Positions 20,225 to 28,973 of a stretch of 64,000 bases of DNA are shown one piece after another (within the stretch, counting starts at the first letter, position 1; each line of letters begins with the position of its first letter). The position numbers and the translations under genes are program-made. Under the pieces are notes generated by a model that saw only the letters and a program-made list of their open reading frames with translations, searched no databases and had not been told where the DNA came from. This DNA comes from Phycisphaeraceae bacterium (GTDB lineage Bacteria; Planctomycetota; Phycisphaerae; Phycisphaerales; UBA1924). Location: assembly GCA_019636845.1 (NCBI GenBank), contig JAHBWV010000001.1, positions 2,480,001 through 2,544,000 on the forward strand, read 5' to 3'.

Positions 20225-21100
20225 ATGGTTGTGCGAGATACGTCATCGATCGTCCAGTTGGTTGACGCGCAGATCGATAGAGTCGTGACCCGACCCGGCA
20301 CGCCTCCCGCGCTGATCGACTCGATCAGGTACGCGGCACTCGGACCGGGCAAGCGTGTGCGACCCTTGCTCTCTTGGCATGCTTGCGTTGCTGCGGGCGG
20401 AAGGGGACCGGAGTCTGTGCCCGTCGGCGCTGCGGTGGAGATGGTGCATGCCTTCAGTTTGGTGCATGACGATCTCCCAGCGCTCGACAACGACGACCTT
20501 CGCCGCGGGCGGCCGACACTTCACCGCCGTTCCGGTGAGGCGATGGCCATACTCGCGGGTGATGCGCTCTTGACTCTGGCCTTCTCTTCACTTGCGGATC
20601 TGTCGCTCCCGGCCTCAAGAGTGATGAGGATTCTCAACGAGTTAACGGCCGCCACGACCGGCATGATCGCGGGTCAGGTGTACGACTCTCTGGGTGGCCT
20701 GCCGAGCGAACTCACGGACGAAGAGCGGGTTGTGTTGATCCACAGAAACAAGACCGGCGCGTTGATTCGGGCGTCGGCTGTCATGGGTGCTCTATCCGGT
20801 CCGGAGGATTCGCCCGAGACGCTTGATGCGATCGTTCGCTACTCGGAAGCGATCGGCCTGATGTTCCAGATTGTTGACGATCTGCTCGACGTGACGCAAC
20901 CGTCGGAAGCCGTAGGAAAGCGGACCGGAAAGGATGCCGAACTCGGCAAGCTGACCTATCCGGGGGTCTTGGGTGTCGATGGGTCACGTGCCCGGGTCGA
21001 CGAGCTGCTCTCCAGAGCCGAAGAAGCGATTTTTCCTCTTGGGCCCCGATCCGCCGGTCTGCTGGACATGGCCCGAACTCTGGCGCGGCGGGACCACTAG
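20225..21100 (+). CDS. ispA: Polyprenyl synthetase (farnesyl/geranylgeranyl diphosphate synthase type)
   Basis: A 291-residue all-helical prenyltransferase that condenses IPP with allylic diphosphates. The first Asp-rich motif is DDLPALDNDD starting at Asp82; the second begins at Asp218 (FQIVDDLLDV). GPGKRVRPLL is the IPP-binding block. The extended first Asp motif (two residues inserted) is usual for bacterial FPP/GGPP synthases. The product chain length cannot be read with certainty. dxs begins 79 bases later, so the pair feeds isoprenoid synthesis. The ATG is preceded by GGCGGGAG, and TAGGAT at 20193-20198 may be the -10. Confidence 0.9.
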   Translation: MVVRDTSSIVQLVDAQIDRVVTRPGTPPALIDSIRYAALGPGKRVRPLLSWHACVAAGGRGPESVPVGAAVEMVHAFSLVHDDLPALDNDDLRRGRPTLHRRSGEAMAILAGDALLTLAFSSLADLSLPASRVMRILNELTAATTGMIAGQVYDSLGGLPSELTDEERVVLIHRNKTGALIRASAVMGALSGPEDSPETLDAIVRYSEAIGLMFQIVDDLLDVTQPSEAVGKRTGKDAELGKLTYPGVLGVDGSRARVDELLSRAEEAIFPLGPRSAGLLDMARTLARRDH

Positions 21101-21179
21101 AACTCTGTCGGCGCAGACGTGGCCGGGCTCGGCCACGACAGGTACAATAGTTTCAGTATTCATTGAAAGATCCAATCCT

Positions 21180-23204
21180 TTGAGCAACACCCCACCACGC
21201 ATCCTCGCCGGTCTGAGTTCCCCACGCGATCTTCGGTCGCTCTCGATTGAGGACCTGGAGCGTCTCGCCACCGAGATTCGTGAGGCGATCGTTGCTCAGG
21301 TGTCGAGAACGGGCGGGCACCTCGCGCCCAACCTCGGCGTGGTCGAGCTCACAATCGCGTTGCACTATGTCTTCGACTTCGGCCACGACCGGCTCCTGTT
21401 CGATGTCGGCCATCAGTGCTATCCCCACAAGCTGCTCACGGGGCGTCTCTCGATGCTGTCGGATCTGCGAACCCGCAAGGGAATGGCAGGGTTCCCGGAG
21501 CCGAGCGAGTCTCCCTACGACCTGTTCAGAGTCGGACACGCGGGAACGGGGATCTCAACAGCAGTGGGCATGGCGCGGGGCGATGCGCTCAACCGCGAGT
21601 CTTACGAGCCGAAGTCCCGCACCGACGGCCGGCGTGTGGTCACCCTGATCGGCGACGCCTCGATCGTGAATGGCGTGGCGATGGAAGGGCTGAACAACGC
21701 GGGCACGCTCAAACGCCAGTTCCTTGTCGTTCTGAATGACAACGGGATGTCGATCAGCAAGCCGCAGGGCGCGGTCTCACAGTACTTCGACCGGGTCAGA
21801 CTCTCGACGCTCTACGGCGATTTCAAGAGGTCCGCCCACAAGATCCTGAAGCATGTCCCGGGCGGTTCCGCGCTGGAAGAGGCCTACCACCGCATGGGTG
21901 AGGCGACCAAGGCGTGGGTGACCGAGGATTCGTGGTTTGAGAGGTTCGGGCTTGTCACCGTTGGTCCCATCGACGGACATGATCTGCGGACACTGATCGA
22001 GTTTCTGACGGAGGCCCGTGACTTTGACCGCCCGATGGTTCTGCACGTCAAGACGATCAAGGGGAAGGGCTACACCTTCAGCGAAGCAGACGCGAGCACG
22101 TTCCACTCTCCTCCCGCGTTCAGCGTCGATGGCGAGGTCGTCCATGAAGGATGCCGCGTCGAGTTGAAGAAAGAAGGTCGCTCGTTCACGACCGCCTTCG
22201 GTGAGGCCATGCTCTCGATGATGGAGCGGGACGAGCGAATCGTCGCATGCACCGCGGCTATGCCGGACGGCACGGGCCTCACTCGGGTAATCAACCAGTT
22301 CCCCGACCGATGCTGGGACGTAGGGATCTGCGAGAGCCACGCCCTCGACATGATGGCCGGTTTGGCCAAAACGGCGTACAAGCCGTTCTTCGCGGTCTAT
22401 AGCACGTTCCTTCAGCGTGCATTCGACCAGGCATTCCAGGAATCCGCGCTGCAGGGACTCCCCGTACGCCTTTGCCTCGACAGAGCGGGTCTGGTCGGCG
22501 GCGACGGCGCGGTCCATCACGGCTTCTGCGACGTCGCGCTCCTTCGTACCCTGCCCAACTCTTGCATCATGGCGGCAATCGACGAGCCGTCCCTCATCGC
22601 GTCGCTCGAATTCATGCGCACCTTTGAGGATGGACTCTCGGCCGTTCGCTATCCGCGTGACAACGTCTCCTCAGCCGTGGCCGATTCGCCGTGCCCGGCG
22701 TTCGCATTCGGCAAGGCACGGCTGCTGACGGCTCCTGCGGGACGTTCCGATATCGCGGTTCTGGCGTTCGGGACCCCCGCGATAGAAGCACTCGTTGCGG
22801 CGAGGGAGCTCTCGCCCGAGTACGCGGTCTCGGTCTACGACGCCCGCTTCGCAAAGCCGGTCGACCGCGAGCTCGTCAGAAAGCTGCTGCTTGACCGTAC
22901 CCCGATTCTGACGCTGGAAGACCACAGCGTTGTCGGCGGATTTGGCTCTGCCGTGCTCGAAGCGGCCTCCGAACTCGGCCTCGACACGTCTCGGATCCGC
23001 ATCCACGGGTTGCCGGACTCATGGATCCATCAGGATCCTCGCTCCTCTCAGCTTGCCGAGGTGGGACTCGACGCCGCCGGGATCGCCCGCGTGATCCGCG
23101 CGATGCTGGACCGCTCTCAGCCCAGTGCGAAAGAGGGGCAAGAAGTGTCCGCCACCGGTGACTTGGCGCACACGACTCACTCGGTCGTCTCAGAGCAGGT
23201 CTGA
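21180..23204 (+). CDS. dxs: 1-deoxy-D-xylulose-5-phosphate synthase
   Basis: DXS joins pyruvate and glyceraldehyde-3-phosphate with TPP in the first MEP-pathway step. Blocks seen: TGGHLAPNLGVVELTIALHY, FDVGHQCYPHKLLTG, GHAGTGISTAVGMA, the TPP motif GDASIVNGVAMEGLNNAG, and the C-terminal transketolase parts DRAGLVGGDGAVHHGFCDVA and TLEDHSVVGGFGSAV. Length 674 is slightly longer than usual (about 620), with a polar tail of about 25 residues. The only in-frame start close to the conserved region is TTG 21180. TACAAT at 21142-21147 may be its -10, about 30 bases upstream. Confidence 0.93.
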   Translation: MSNTPPRILAGLSSPRDLRSLSIEDLERLATEIREAIVAQVSRTGGHLAPNLGVVELTIALHYVFDFGHDRLLFDVGHQCYPHKLLTGRLSMLSDLRTRKGMAGFPEPSESPYDLFRVGHAGTGISTAVGMARGDALNRESYEPKSRTDGRRVVTLIGDASIVNGVAMEGLNNAGTLKRQFLVVLNDNGMSISKPQGAVSQYFDRVRLSTLYGDFKRSAHKILKHVPGGSALEEAYHRMGEATKAWVTEDSWFERFGLVTVGPIDGHDLRTLIEFLTEARDFDRPMVLHVKTIKGKGYTFSEADASTFHSPPAFSVDGEVVHEGCRVELKKEGRSFTTAFGEAMLSMMERDERIVACTAAMPDGTGLTRVINQFPDRCWDVGICESHALDMMAGLAKTAYKPFFAVYSTFLQRAFDQAFQESALQGLPVRLCLDRAGLVGGDGAVHHGFCDVALLRTLPNSCIMAAIDEPSLIASLEFMRTFEDGLSAVRYPRDNVSSAVADSPCPAFAFGKARLLTAPAGRSDIAVLAFGTPAIEALVAARELSPEYAVSVYDARFAKPVDRELVRKLLLDRTPILTLEDHSVVGGFGSAVLEAASELGLDTSRIRIHGLPDSWIHQDPRSSQLAEVGLDAAGIARVIRAMLDRSQPSAKEGQEVSATGDLAHTTHSVVSEQV

Positions 23205-23219
23205 CTGCTGTTTGGTCGG

Positions 23220-23225
23220 TACACT
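23220..23225 (+). promoter_or_regulatory. -10-like hexamer of the NAD kinase gene
   Basis: TACACT ending 5 bases before the ATG at 23231, in the 26-base gap after dxs. It allows independent leaderless transcription. Confidence 0.45.
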
Positions 23226-23230
23226 CAGCC

Positions 23231-24106
23231 ATGCCAAAGCGAGTGCTGCTTCTGGTCAACCCTCGGAGCGCGGAAGCGGCCGCTGTCGCCAATGACCTTG
23301 TGTCTCATATTGGATCGGTTGCGACAGTGTTGGGGGTTGAGGATGCTCTGGAAACGCCACCGGGACCTCTGTGCGCGAGCGCTGATGTCCTTGTGGTGCT
23401 CGGAGGGGATGGCACCCTCCTCTCACAGGCAAGGCGGTTCATCGATCATGAAGTTCCGTTGCTGGGTGTCAATCTCGGCCGGCTCGGATACATCGCTGAG
23501 TTCACCCTTGACTCGTTCCGACATCAAGCCGCGTCGCTACTAGGGGATGGGCCGATGCCGCTCAGGGATCTCGTGATGATCCACGCCGAGGTCTTCGGTC
23601 CCGGCTCTCAAGTGCCTCGCCTTACGGGTACCGCGTTGAATGAGGCCGTGGTAGCCAACGGTCTCCCACGCCACATGATGGAGCTTTCCATATCGATCGA
23701 CGGCCGTGTGGGTCCCTCCGTCAGCGGAGATGGCTTGATCGTCTCGACGCCCATCGGCTCGACCGCGTACAACCTCTCAGCCGGAGGTCCGATCCTGGCA
23801 CCGGATACGGACGCCTTTGCGATCACGCCGCTCGCGCCTCACTCGCTGAGTTTTCGCCCTGTCGTTGTCTCCGGCGCGAGTGTGATTGAGTTATCGATGC
23901 TGAGGGCGACGTCGGACGCGGGTGGTCAGACATGTGCGCTCGTGCTTGACGGCCAGGTTTCAGAGCCGCTCGGAAACGCAGATCGCATCGTTCTCAGTCG
24001 CCACGCGAGCCGAACGAAGTTCGTCCGGAACAGATCGGCCGACTACTGGGGCACGCTGATCGAACGTCTCCACTGGGCCGCGCCGCCCAAGAGGCGCCCC
24101 GGGTGA
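23231..24106 (+). CDS. nadK: NAD(+) kinase
   Basis: NADK phosphorylates NAD to NADP in the cytosol. In 291 residues it shows VVLGGDGTLLSQARRF, GVNLGRLGYIAEF, the NEAVVANG block, and the Gly-rich SGDGLIVSTPIGSTAYNLSAGGPIL segment. These are the four conserved NAD kinase regions. It directly follows dxs, whose pathway consumes NADPH, but co-regulation is not shown. TACACT sits 5 bases before the ATG and no Shine-Dalgarno is seen. Confidence 0.93.
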   Translation: MPKRVLLLVNPRSAEAAAVANDLVSHIGSVATVLGVEDALETPPGPLCASADVLVVLGGDGTLLSQARRFIDHEVPLLGVNLGRLGYIAEFTLDSFRHQAASLLGDGPMPLRDLVMIHAEVFGPGSQVPRLTGTALNEAVVANGLPRHMMELSISIDGRVGPSVSGDGLIVSTPIGSTAYNLSAGGPILAPDTDAFAITPLAPHSLSFRPVVVSGASVIELSMLRATSDAGGQTCALVLDGQVSEPLGNADRIVLSRHASRTKFVRNRSADYWGTLIERLHWAAPPKRRPG

Positions 24107-24159
24107 GAAGAGTGAGGCGTCAACTCGCTCACGCGTCGAACTCGCCTCATGAAAGCACC

Positions 24160-24197
24160 CACAAAGAAAGCGGGCGGCCCCTCGATGGGACCGCCCG
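24160..24197 (-). terminator. Terminator of the dockerin metalloprotease gene
   Basis: On the minus strand, CGGGCGGTCCC and GGGGCCGCCCG form an 11-bp stem (one G-T pair) with a 5-base loop, followed by CTTTCTTTG. It lies 30 bases after the stop at 24227. Confidence 0.75.
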
Positions 24198-24226
24198 GTC
24201 GCGTTGAATCAGATCATTCCTCGGAC

Positions 24227-27019
24227 TCAGTCGCAGCCCGTGCCGAAGGCGTCGAGATAGTCAAGGAAGTCGAGGATATCAACGAATGTATCCCCGTTGA
24301 AGTCGCCGCTGATGCCACCTGAGGAGCAGGGTGCGGGCTGGTTCTCGCATGTGCCGAAAGCGTCGAGGAAGTCCAGAAGATCCGTGACATCCAGGCCGCC
24401 GCCGTTGATGTCCGCAGCGCAGGGCGAGGTGCAATCAACGACCGTCACCTTGAAGTCGTCGACAGCCGCCTCGACGATCGATCCGGGGTCGAGGTCCGAA
24501 GCACGGAATCGCATGCGCACGGTCGAGGTCGGCGCGACAAAGTCACCGACATTGAACTCGTGGAAGTACCAGCCGCCGGAGGCCTGTGGGCCCGATGGGC
24601 CGACGGTCTCGACAGTGGTCCACGTCGATCCGTTGTTGTTCGAGATCTGGATGACGAAGGTGTCGGTATTGGGGGCCGCTCCCTTGTCGTTCGAGTACCA
24701 GCGCCAGTAGGAGATCTTTGCGCTGGACGCCCCATCGAGGTTGATGACCGGGCTGACAAGGGTGGTTGTGCCGCCATCGACGTCGTACGTGCCGATGCTC
24801 GAGCCCGCGCGACCGTCGGTGACCCAGCAATTCACGCCCGGAGCAGGCGTCGTGTCATCCTCCGGCTGTGCGGCGGTTCCTTGCGGATCCATACGGTTCC
24901 AGATGCCGGTTGTGGCGTTGTCGCCGGGGGCCCCGACGGTCCAGCCCTTGTTCGTCTCCATGTCATCTTCAAACGGAATCTCGATGCCAAACGCGCCGGT
25001 CGCTACGAATCTTGTTCCATCCGAAGTCGCGGTCGCCGGGTCGAACGCGAAGCCCGCTGATGACTGCGCCCGGATGTAGTACTCGATCTTGTCGCCGCAC
25101 GCGACGACGGGGAGGGATGCCGTGTAGTTGTTCGGCGAGTTCTGTGTCATGGGCAGGAGCGTCTGGCTGCCCCCGTTGATGGAGTAGACAACCGCGCCGG
25201 TGCCGGCGATGGGTGTGCTCCCAACAGCGGAGACGATCACGGGGAAGGTCGCTGCAACGCCGGGAGTAACGTACTCAGGACGTCCGCTGGGGTACGTAAA
25301 GGCCAGGAGCTGAAGGTCCGGGCAAGAGATTCCGTGCTGTCCGAAGGCGTTGCAGATTCTGCTGTAGTTCGGCGTGCCGTCGTTGAGATTCCCGTTGGTG
25401 TCGTCGACGGTCAGAACCTCGATCGCCGTTGCGGGGTGGGCTGAGTTCAGGGTGCCGCTGCCGCCGACCGTGATCATCGCCCAGTCAACGTTGAGCTGAC
25501 GCGCGATGTCCAAGCCCGTTGTGGAGCCGTAGAACGACTGGAAGTTCTCTGTGAGTTCGTACCACGTACCACCGAGGATCTGGCCACAGGTGTGGATCGC
25601 CGTCGAGGAGCAGGGGTACTGCTGATTGGCTGCGGCGGGGTTGCGGATCGCGCCGCCGCCTGTGAAGAACCCTTGTCCGACGACCCCTGTGTCATACATC
25701 ATGATCGCCATGACGTCGCCGAAGCCCTCACCGAAAGCGTTCTGCGCAAGGCCGAGGCGATTCACGATGAAGTGACCGTACTCGTGAGCAACAACCGTGC
25801 TGAAGGAGGTATTGTTGCAGCCGCCGCCTGAGTTGTAGAAGTTGATCGACGGTCCACCGCCCGTGGTGAAGAAGGCGTTACATGTGCCGGAGACGCCCGT
25901 GTTCGCCGGAATGACAATGTCGAGACCGGTGAAAGCAGGAGCACGGTCCTTGATGTAATCGTGGGTCAGCGTCGTATGCACGAACGCGTTGATCTGGGCG
26001 ACGTTGCCCTCGAGAGTTGAGCCGTCACCGAAGATGAAGTTGCCGGGACCGGGCGGCGTGACGCTGCCGCTGACCGAAAGTTCGGCGATTCCGTTCGGAT
26101 TGACGTTGACCCACTGGCCGGCCGACAGGTTCGACGTGACCGTGACGGGCGACGATCCGGGATTGGCGATCGTGTAGTTGCCGCTGCTGTTTGTGAAAGC
26201 GTTGTTCCCGCCGGTGATCGTCATGCGGATCTTCGGCATCGGAAGGTTCGCAGGAGGGTTGCCCGCGCTGTGGGCAGAGAGGTTCGGCGTACCAAAGCCC
26301 TGCACATTTCCTGAGACATCGATTGTGTAGACCTCGTCTCTGGCTTCCAGGATCACACCTGTCGCAGTATCGACGAAGAACGTGCGCCACTGGAAGTCGC
26401 CGGGGAGGTCGCGTCCGCCCTCGAACTTCCATGCCTCAGTCGTGCGACGACCCTCCGCATCGGACCAGACCACCAGCTCGGGGATCGTCCAGTTCTCGTA
26501 GGAGCGGAACATCGGATGAGCCGCTGCGATCTGAACGGCCTGCTCCGCGTCCATCGCGAGAGCGGCAAAGCCGTCAGCGGGACGATCGGCAAGCTTGGAC
26601 GACGCCAGCACGACCTTGCCGAGCGCGTTATTCACTACGATCCGGGCGATCCCACCCTCGACGGGCAGGCCATTCATCGTCTGCTTGTATGCGAAGACTG
26701 TGAAGCGACCGTTCGAGATCTCATGCGCACGGTCGATCTCGAGTTCGGAGGGCGAGACGCCCCAGACCGATGCGTACGAGGCGAGCCACGCTTCAGCCGC
26801 GGCATCTGGTGTAGCGCCCCCCGACATCGGCACGCCGTACACCATCTTGATGTTCGTCCCCTCTGTGAGCACTCTGGCTCCGGGGAACTCGAGCTCGAGC
26901 TCAGCGAACTTGACGCTCGCGGCACCCGTAAGCCCATTGGTCTGATTGGTCGCCGTGGCCGTACCAGCCACAAGCATGAGCATCGCCGCCGCAATTCCGG
27001 TTGCTCCACGTACTCTCAT
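24227..27019 (-). CDS. Secreted M36 (fungalysin-like) metalloprotease with C-terminal GC-type dockerin
   Basis: A 930-residue exported zinc protease. Signal peptide (GIAAAMLMLVAGTATA), then an FTP/PepSY-type propeptide (about 40-190; AAEAWLASYASVWGVSPSEL, FTVFAYKQTMNGLPVEGG). The M36 catalytic domain has the zinc site VVAHEYGHFIVNRLG and downstream GEGFGDVMAIM, giving two His and a Glu ligand. Beyond it are beta-sandwich regions (about 580-860) with a jelly-roll-like WTVGAPGDNATTG segment. The end holds two dockerin repeats, DINGGGLDVTDLLDFLDAFG and DFNGDTFVDILDFLDYLDAFG. ATG 27019 is preceded by GGAG at 8 bases; GTG 27022 is adjacent. Confidence 0.9.
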   Translation of the reverse strand: MRVRGATGIAAAMLMLVAGTATATNQTNGLTGAASVKFAELELEFPGARVLTEGTNIKMVYGVPMSGGATPDAAAEAWLASYASVWGVSPSELEIDRAHEISNGRFTVFAYKQTMNGLPVEGGIARIVVNNALGKVVLASSKLADRPADGFAALAMDAEQAVQIAAAHPMFRSYENWTIPELVVWSDAEGRRTTEAWKFEGGRDLPGDFQWRTFFVDTATGVILEARDEVYTIDVSGNVQGFGTPNLSAHSAGNPPANLPMPKIRMTITGGNNAFTNSSGNYTIANPGSSPVTVTSNLSAGQWVNVNPNGIAELSVSGSVTPPGPGNFIFGDGSTLEGNVAQINAFVHTTLTHDYIKDRAPAFTGLDIVIPANTGVSGTCNAFFTTGGGPSINFYNSGGGCNNTSFSTVVAHEYGHFIVNRLGLAQNAFGEGFGDVMAIMMYDTGVVGQGFFTGGGAIRNPAAANQQYPCSSTAIHTCGQILGGTWYELTENFQSFYGSTTGLDIARQLNVDWAMITVGGSGTLNSAHPATAIEVLTVDDTNGNLNDGTPNYSRICNAFGQHGISCPDLQLLAFTYPSGRPEYVTPGVAATFPVIVSAVGSTPIAGTGAVVYSINGGSQTLLPMTQNSPNNYTASLPVVACGDKIEYYIRAQSSAGFAFDPATATSDGTRFVATGAFGIEIPFEDDMETNKGWTVGAPGDNATTGIWNRMDPQGTAAQPEDDTTPAPGVNCWVTDGRAGSSIGTYDVDGGTTTLVSPVINLDGASSAKISYWRWYSNDKGAAPNTDTFVIQISNNNGSTWTTVETVGPSGPQASGGWYFHEFNVGDFVAPTSTVRMRFRASDLDPGSIVEAAVDDFKVTVVDCTSPCAADINGGGLDVTDLLDFLDAFGTCENQPAPCSSGGISGDFNGDTFVDILDFLDYLDAFGTGCD

Positions 27020-27022
27020 CAC

Positions 27023-27395
27023 GCTAACTCCAGATTTGGGTGTGAGGAAACTCTCTCGTGCCCCGGAAGCACCGCCGCAACGAACCGGGAATCAGAACGG
27101 CACCCGCGCCCAGAATGAGCGAGAGAAATGACCGCCCGTGTAGATCGGCTGTTCGGGCGTCCCAAACCGGCGGTTCCCGCATGTGGGGCGATCGCCTCAG
27201 AAGCACGCAAAAAGTGCCCCAACGCCTAACGAATCATGAATGCTTTGACGCCGCGGTTCATCGCGATGGATTCGAACCGCTCAGAGTGGCCGCACGAACC
27301 AGTCTTCAGAACGTCCGGTAACCATCCGCCCTGTCTACGACTGTGCGTCTAATCCCCCCCACCCCCCGCAGCAGATCAAGAAGCACCAACTTGAA
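27023..27395. other. Non-coding stretch upstream of the metalloprotease gene
   Basis: No convincing gene. It must hold the promoter of the leftward metalloprotease gene. One small inverted repeat, GCGGTTC (27253-27259) with GAACCGC (27274-27280), is present. The short open frames here have no family signal. Confidence 0.5.
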
Positions 27396-27469
27396 CGCCC
27401 CCGGGAGGGCTCGAACCTCCGACCGACGGATTAGAAATCCGTTGCTCTATCCAACTGAGCTACGGGGGC
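27396..27469 (-). tRNA. tRNA-Arg (anticodon TCT)
   Basis: A full cloverleaf on the minus strand. The acceptor stem GCCCCCG pairs with CGGGGGC, and the D-arm contains AGCTCAGTTGGATAGAGC. The anticodon stem ACGGA/TCCGT encloses TTTCTAA with anticodon TCT (complement at 27433-27435). The T-arm has GGTTCGAACCC. The discriminator is G, and CCA is not encoded. It reads AGA codons. Confidence 0.96.
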
Positions 27470-27541
27470 AGTGGGCTGAGTGTATTCGGGAGATGGGCAG
27501 GAAACTGCCATGCCGACAATCCACGCGGGAACAATAGAGGC

Positions 27542-28834
27542 ATGATCCCCAGAAACGGATTCACGCTCGGACGAGTCACCCATTTCCTGCCTGCAACGCT
27601 CAGCGTCATGTTTGTCTCGCTCGTGGCTGTTGCTTTGCTGCACTCGCAGGGCCAGACCAGCACCGCCGCGGAGTACAAGACATGGTCCTCACCTGTCGAC
27701 ATCCGTGTCGCAACGTTCAATGTCGAGGACATCCGAGAGTCAGACCTATCCGATCCAAACCACCCACGGCTGAGACGAATCGGATCCGTGATCCGCGAGA
27801 TGCGCCCCAACATCATCCTCCTGAATGAGATCGCATACGACGGCCCCGGCTCGCCCGGACATCGCGAGGGCGATGAGCCAGGCCAACTCGCGCAGCGATT
27901 CGTCGAGACTTTCGTCCACGCGGCTGGGGATGGTGGTCAGTCCGGCATTCGATACCGCGCGTTCATGGCACCGGTCAATACAGGGATGCACAGCGGCTTC
28001 GATCTCGATAACGACGGCCGCGTTGTCTCGACCTTTCCACTTCCAATGCCATCGAACCCGGACGGGACTCCGCCGAGACAAACCAACGAGCAGCGCGCGT
28101 ACGGCAACGACGCATGGGGCTTTGGTACCTTCCCGGGGCAATACGGCATGGCGCTGTTGGTTGACGAACGTCTCGAGATCGTGAGCGATCGCGTTCGAAC
28201 ATTCCGGCTTATGCCGTGGGACTATGTGCCAGGCGCGTTCGTGCCGCGACTCCCTGAGACGAACGAGCCGTGGTACGACGCAGATGAGTGGGCGATCTTT
28301 CGATTGAGTTCGAAATCGCACTGGGACATTCCGGTGCGGCTGCCGAACGGCCAGGTTATCCACTTGCTCTGCTCACACCCGACGCCTCCCGCATTTGACG
28401 GTCCGGAGATGCGGAACCAGAAACGGAACCACGATGAGATCCGATTCTGGGCGGACTACCTCGATCGCGCGGCGTACATCGTCGACGACCTGAATCAGCC
28501 GGGAGGGCTCGATCCCGACGCGCATTTCGTGATCCTCGGAGATCTGAACGCCGATCCCGAGAAGGGCAACTCCTTCAAGAATCCGATCAAACGAAACCTC
28601 TTCGCGAACACGCGGATCAATTCATCCATCACGCCCGTCTCGGAGCTCGCAGTCCCGGGGCTTGAGCCGAGCGACACCGCCATGTTCAAGCTGAGGGTCG
28701 ATTACGTGCTGCCCTCGCGCACCCTTGAGCCGATTCGGGCAGGCGTGTGGCGATCCAACCCAGAACCGGTGGACATGCCGTTTCCGTCTGACCACTTTCC
28801 AGTGTGGATGGACGTGCGGGTTCCCGCGCCTTGA
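27542..28834 (+). CDS. Exported endonuclease/exonuclease/phosphatase family protein
   Basis: A 430-residue member of the EEP (DNase I/exonuclease III) superfamily of metal-dependent phosphoesterases. An N-terminal hydrophobic segment (ATLSVMFVSLVAVALLHS) suggests export or anchoring. Core motifs are VATFNVEDIRESDL (Asn), ILLNEI (catalytic Glu), the LLCSHPTPPAFDGPE block (His), FVILGDLNADPEKG (Asp and Asn) and the final SDHFPVWMDV (Asp-His). Secreted members include extracellular nucleases and phospholipase-like enzymes; the substrate is unknown. AACAAT lies 6 bases before the ATG and resembles the local -10 pattern only weakly. Confidence 0.88.
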   Translation: MIPRNGFTLGRVTHFLPATLSVMFVSLVAVALLHSQGQTSTAAEYKTWSSPVDIRVATFNVEDIRESDLSDPNHPRLRRIGSVIREMRPNIILLNEIAYDGPGSPGHREGDEPGQLAQRFVETFVHAAGDGGQSGIRYRAFMAPVNTGMHSGFDLDNDGRVVSTFPLPMPSNPDGTPPRQTNEQRAYGNDAWGFGTFPGQYGMALLVDERLEIVSDRVRTFRLMPWDYVPGAFVPRLPETNEPWYDADEWAIFRLSSKSHWDIPVRLPNGQVIHLLCSHPTPPAFDGPEMRNQKRNHDEIRFWADYLDRAAYIVDDLNQPGGLDPDAHFVILGDLNADPEKGNSFKNPIKRNLFANTRINSSITPVSELAVPGLEPSDTAMFKLRVDYVLPSRTLEPIRAGVWRSNPEPVDMPFPSDHFPVWMDVRVPAP

Positions 28835-28891
28835 CGATGCCCTCCCGCGTCCCCGCCCGCCAGAGCGTCTGCGCTGATTCTCAAGCAGGTA

Positions 28892-28897
28892 TATACT
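28892..28897 (+). promoter_or_regulatory. Possible -10 of the ctaB operon
   Basis: TATACT, the best -10 match in the 139-base gap before ctaB. It leaves a leader of about 70 bases to the TTG at 28974. No good -35. Confidence 0.4.
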
Positions 28898-28973
28898 GCT
28901 CTGACTGGATTGTCGCCAGACAGCAATCTGTGCTGTTGAACAGGACTTTGCATCGTCCTCGGTATCTGAAACG

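Noticed and set aside
27253-27290. A GGTTCGAATCC-like T-loop on the minus strand
   Set aside because: No D-arm, anticodon arm or acceptor pairing could be drawn around it; the real tRNA is at 27396-27469.
27058-27321. An 87-codon frame in the gap upstream of the protease gene
   Set aside because: No ribosome site, low-complexity start and no domain; treated as non-coding.
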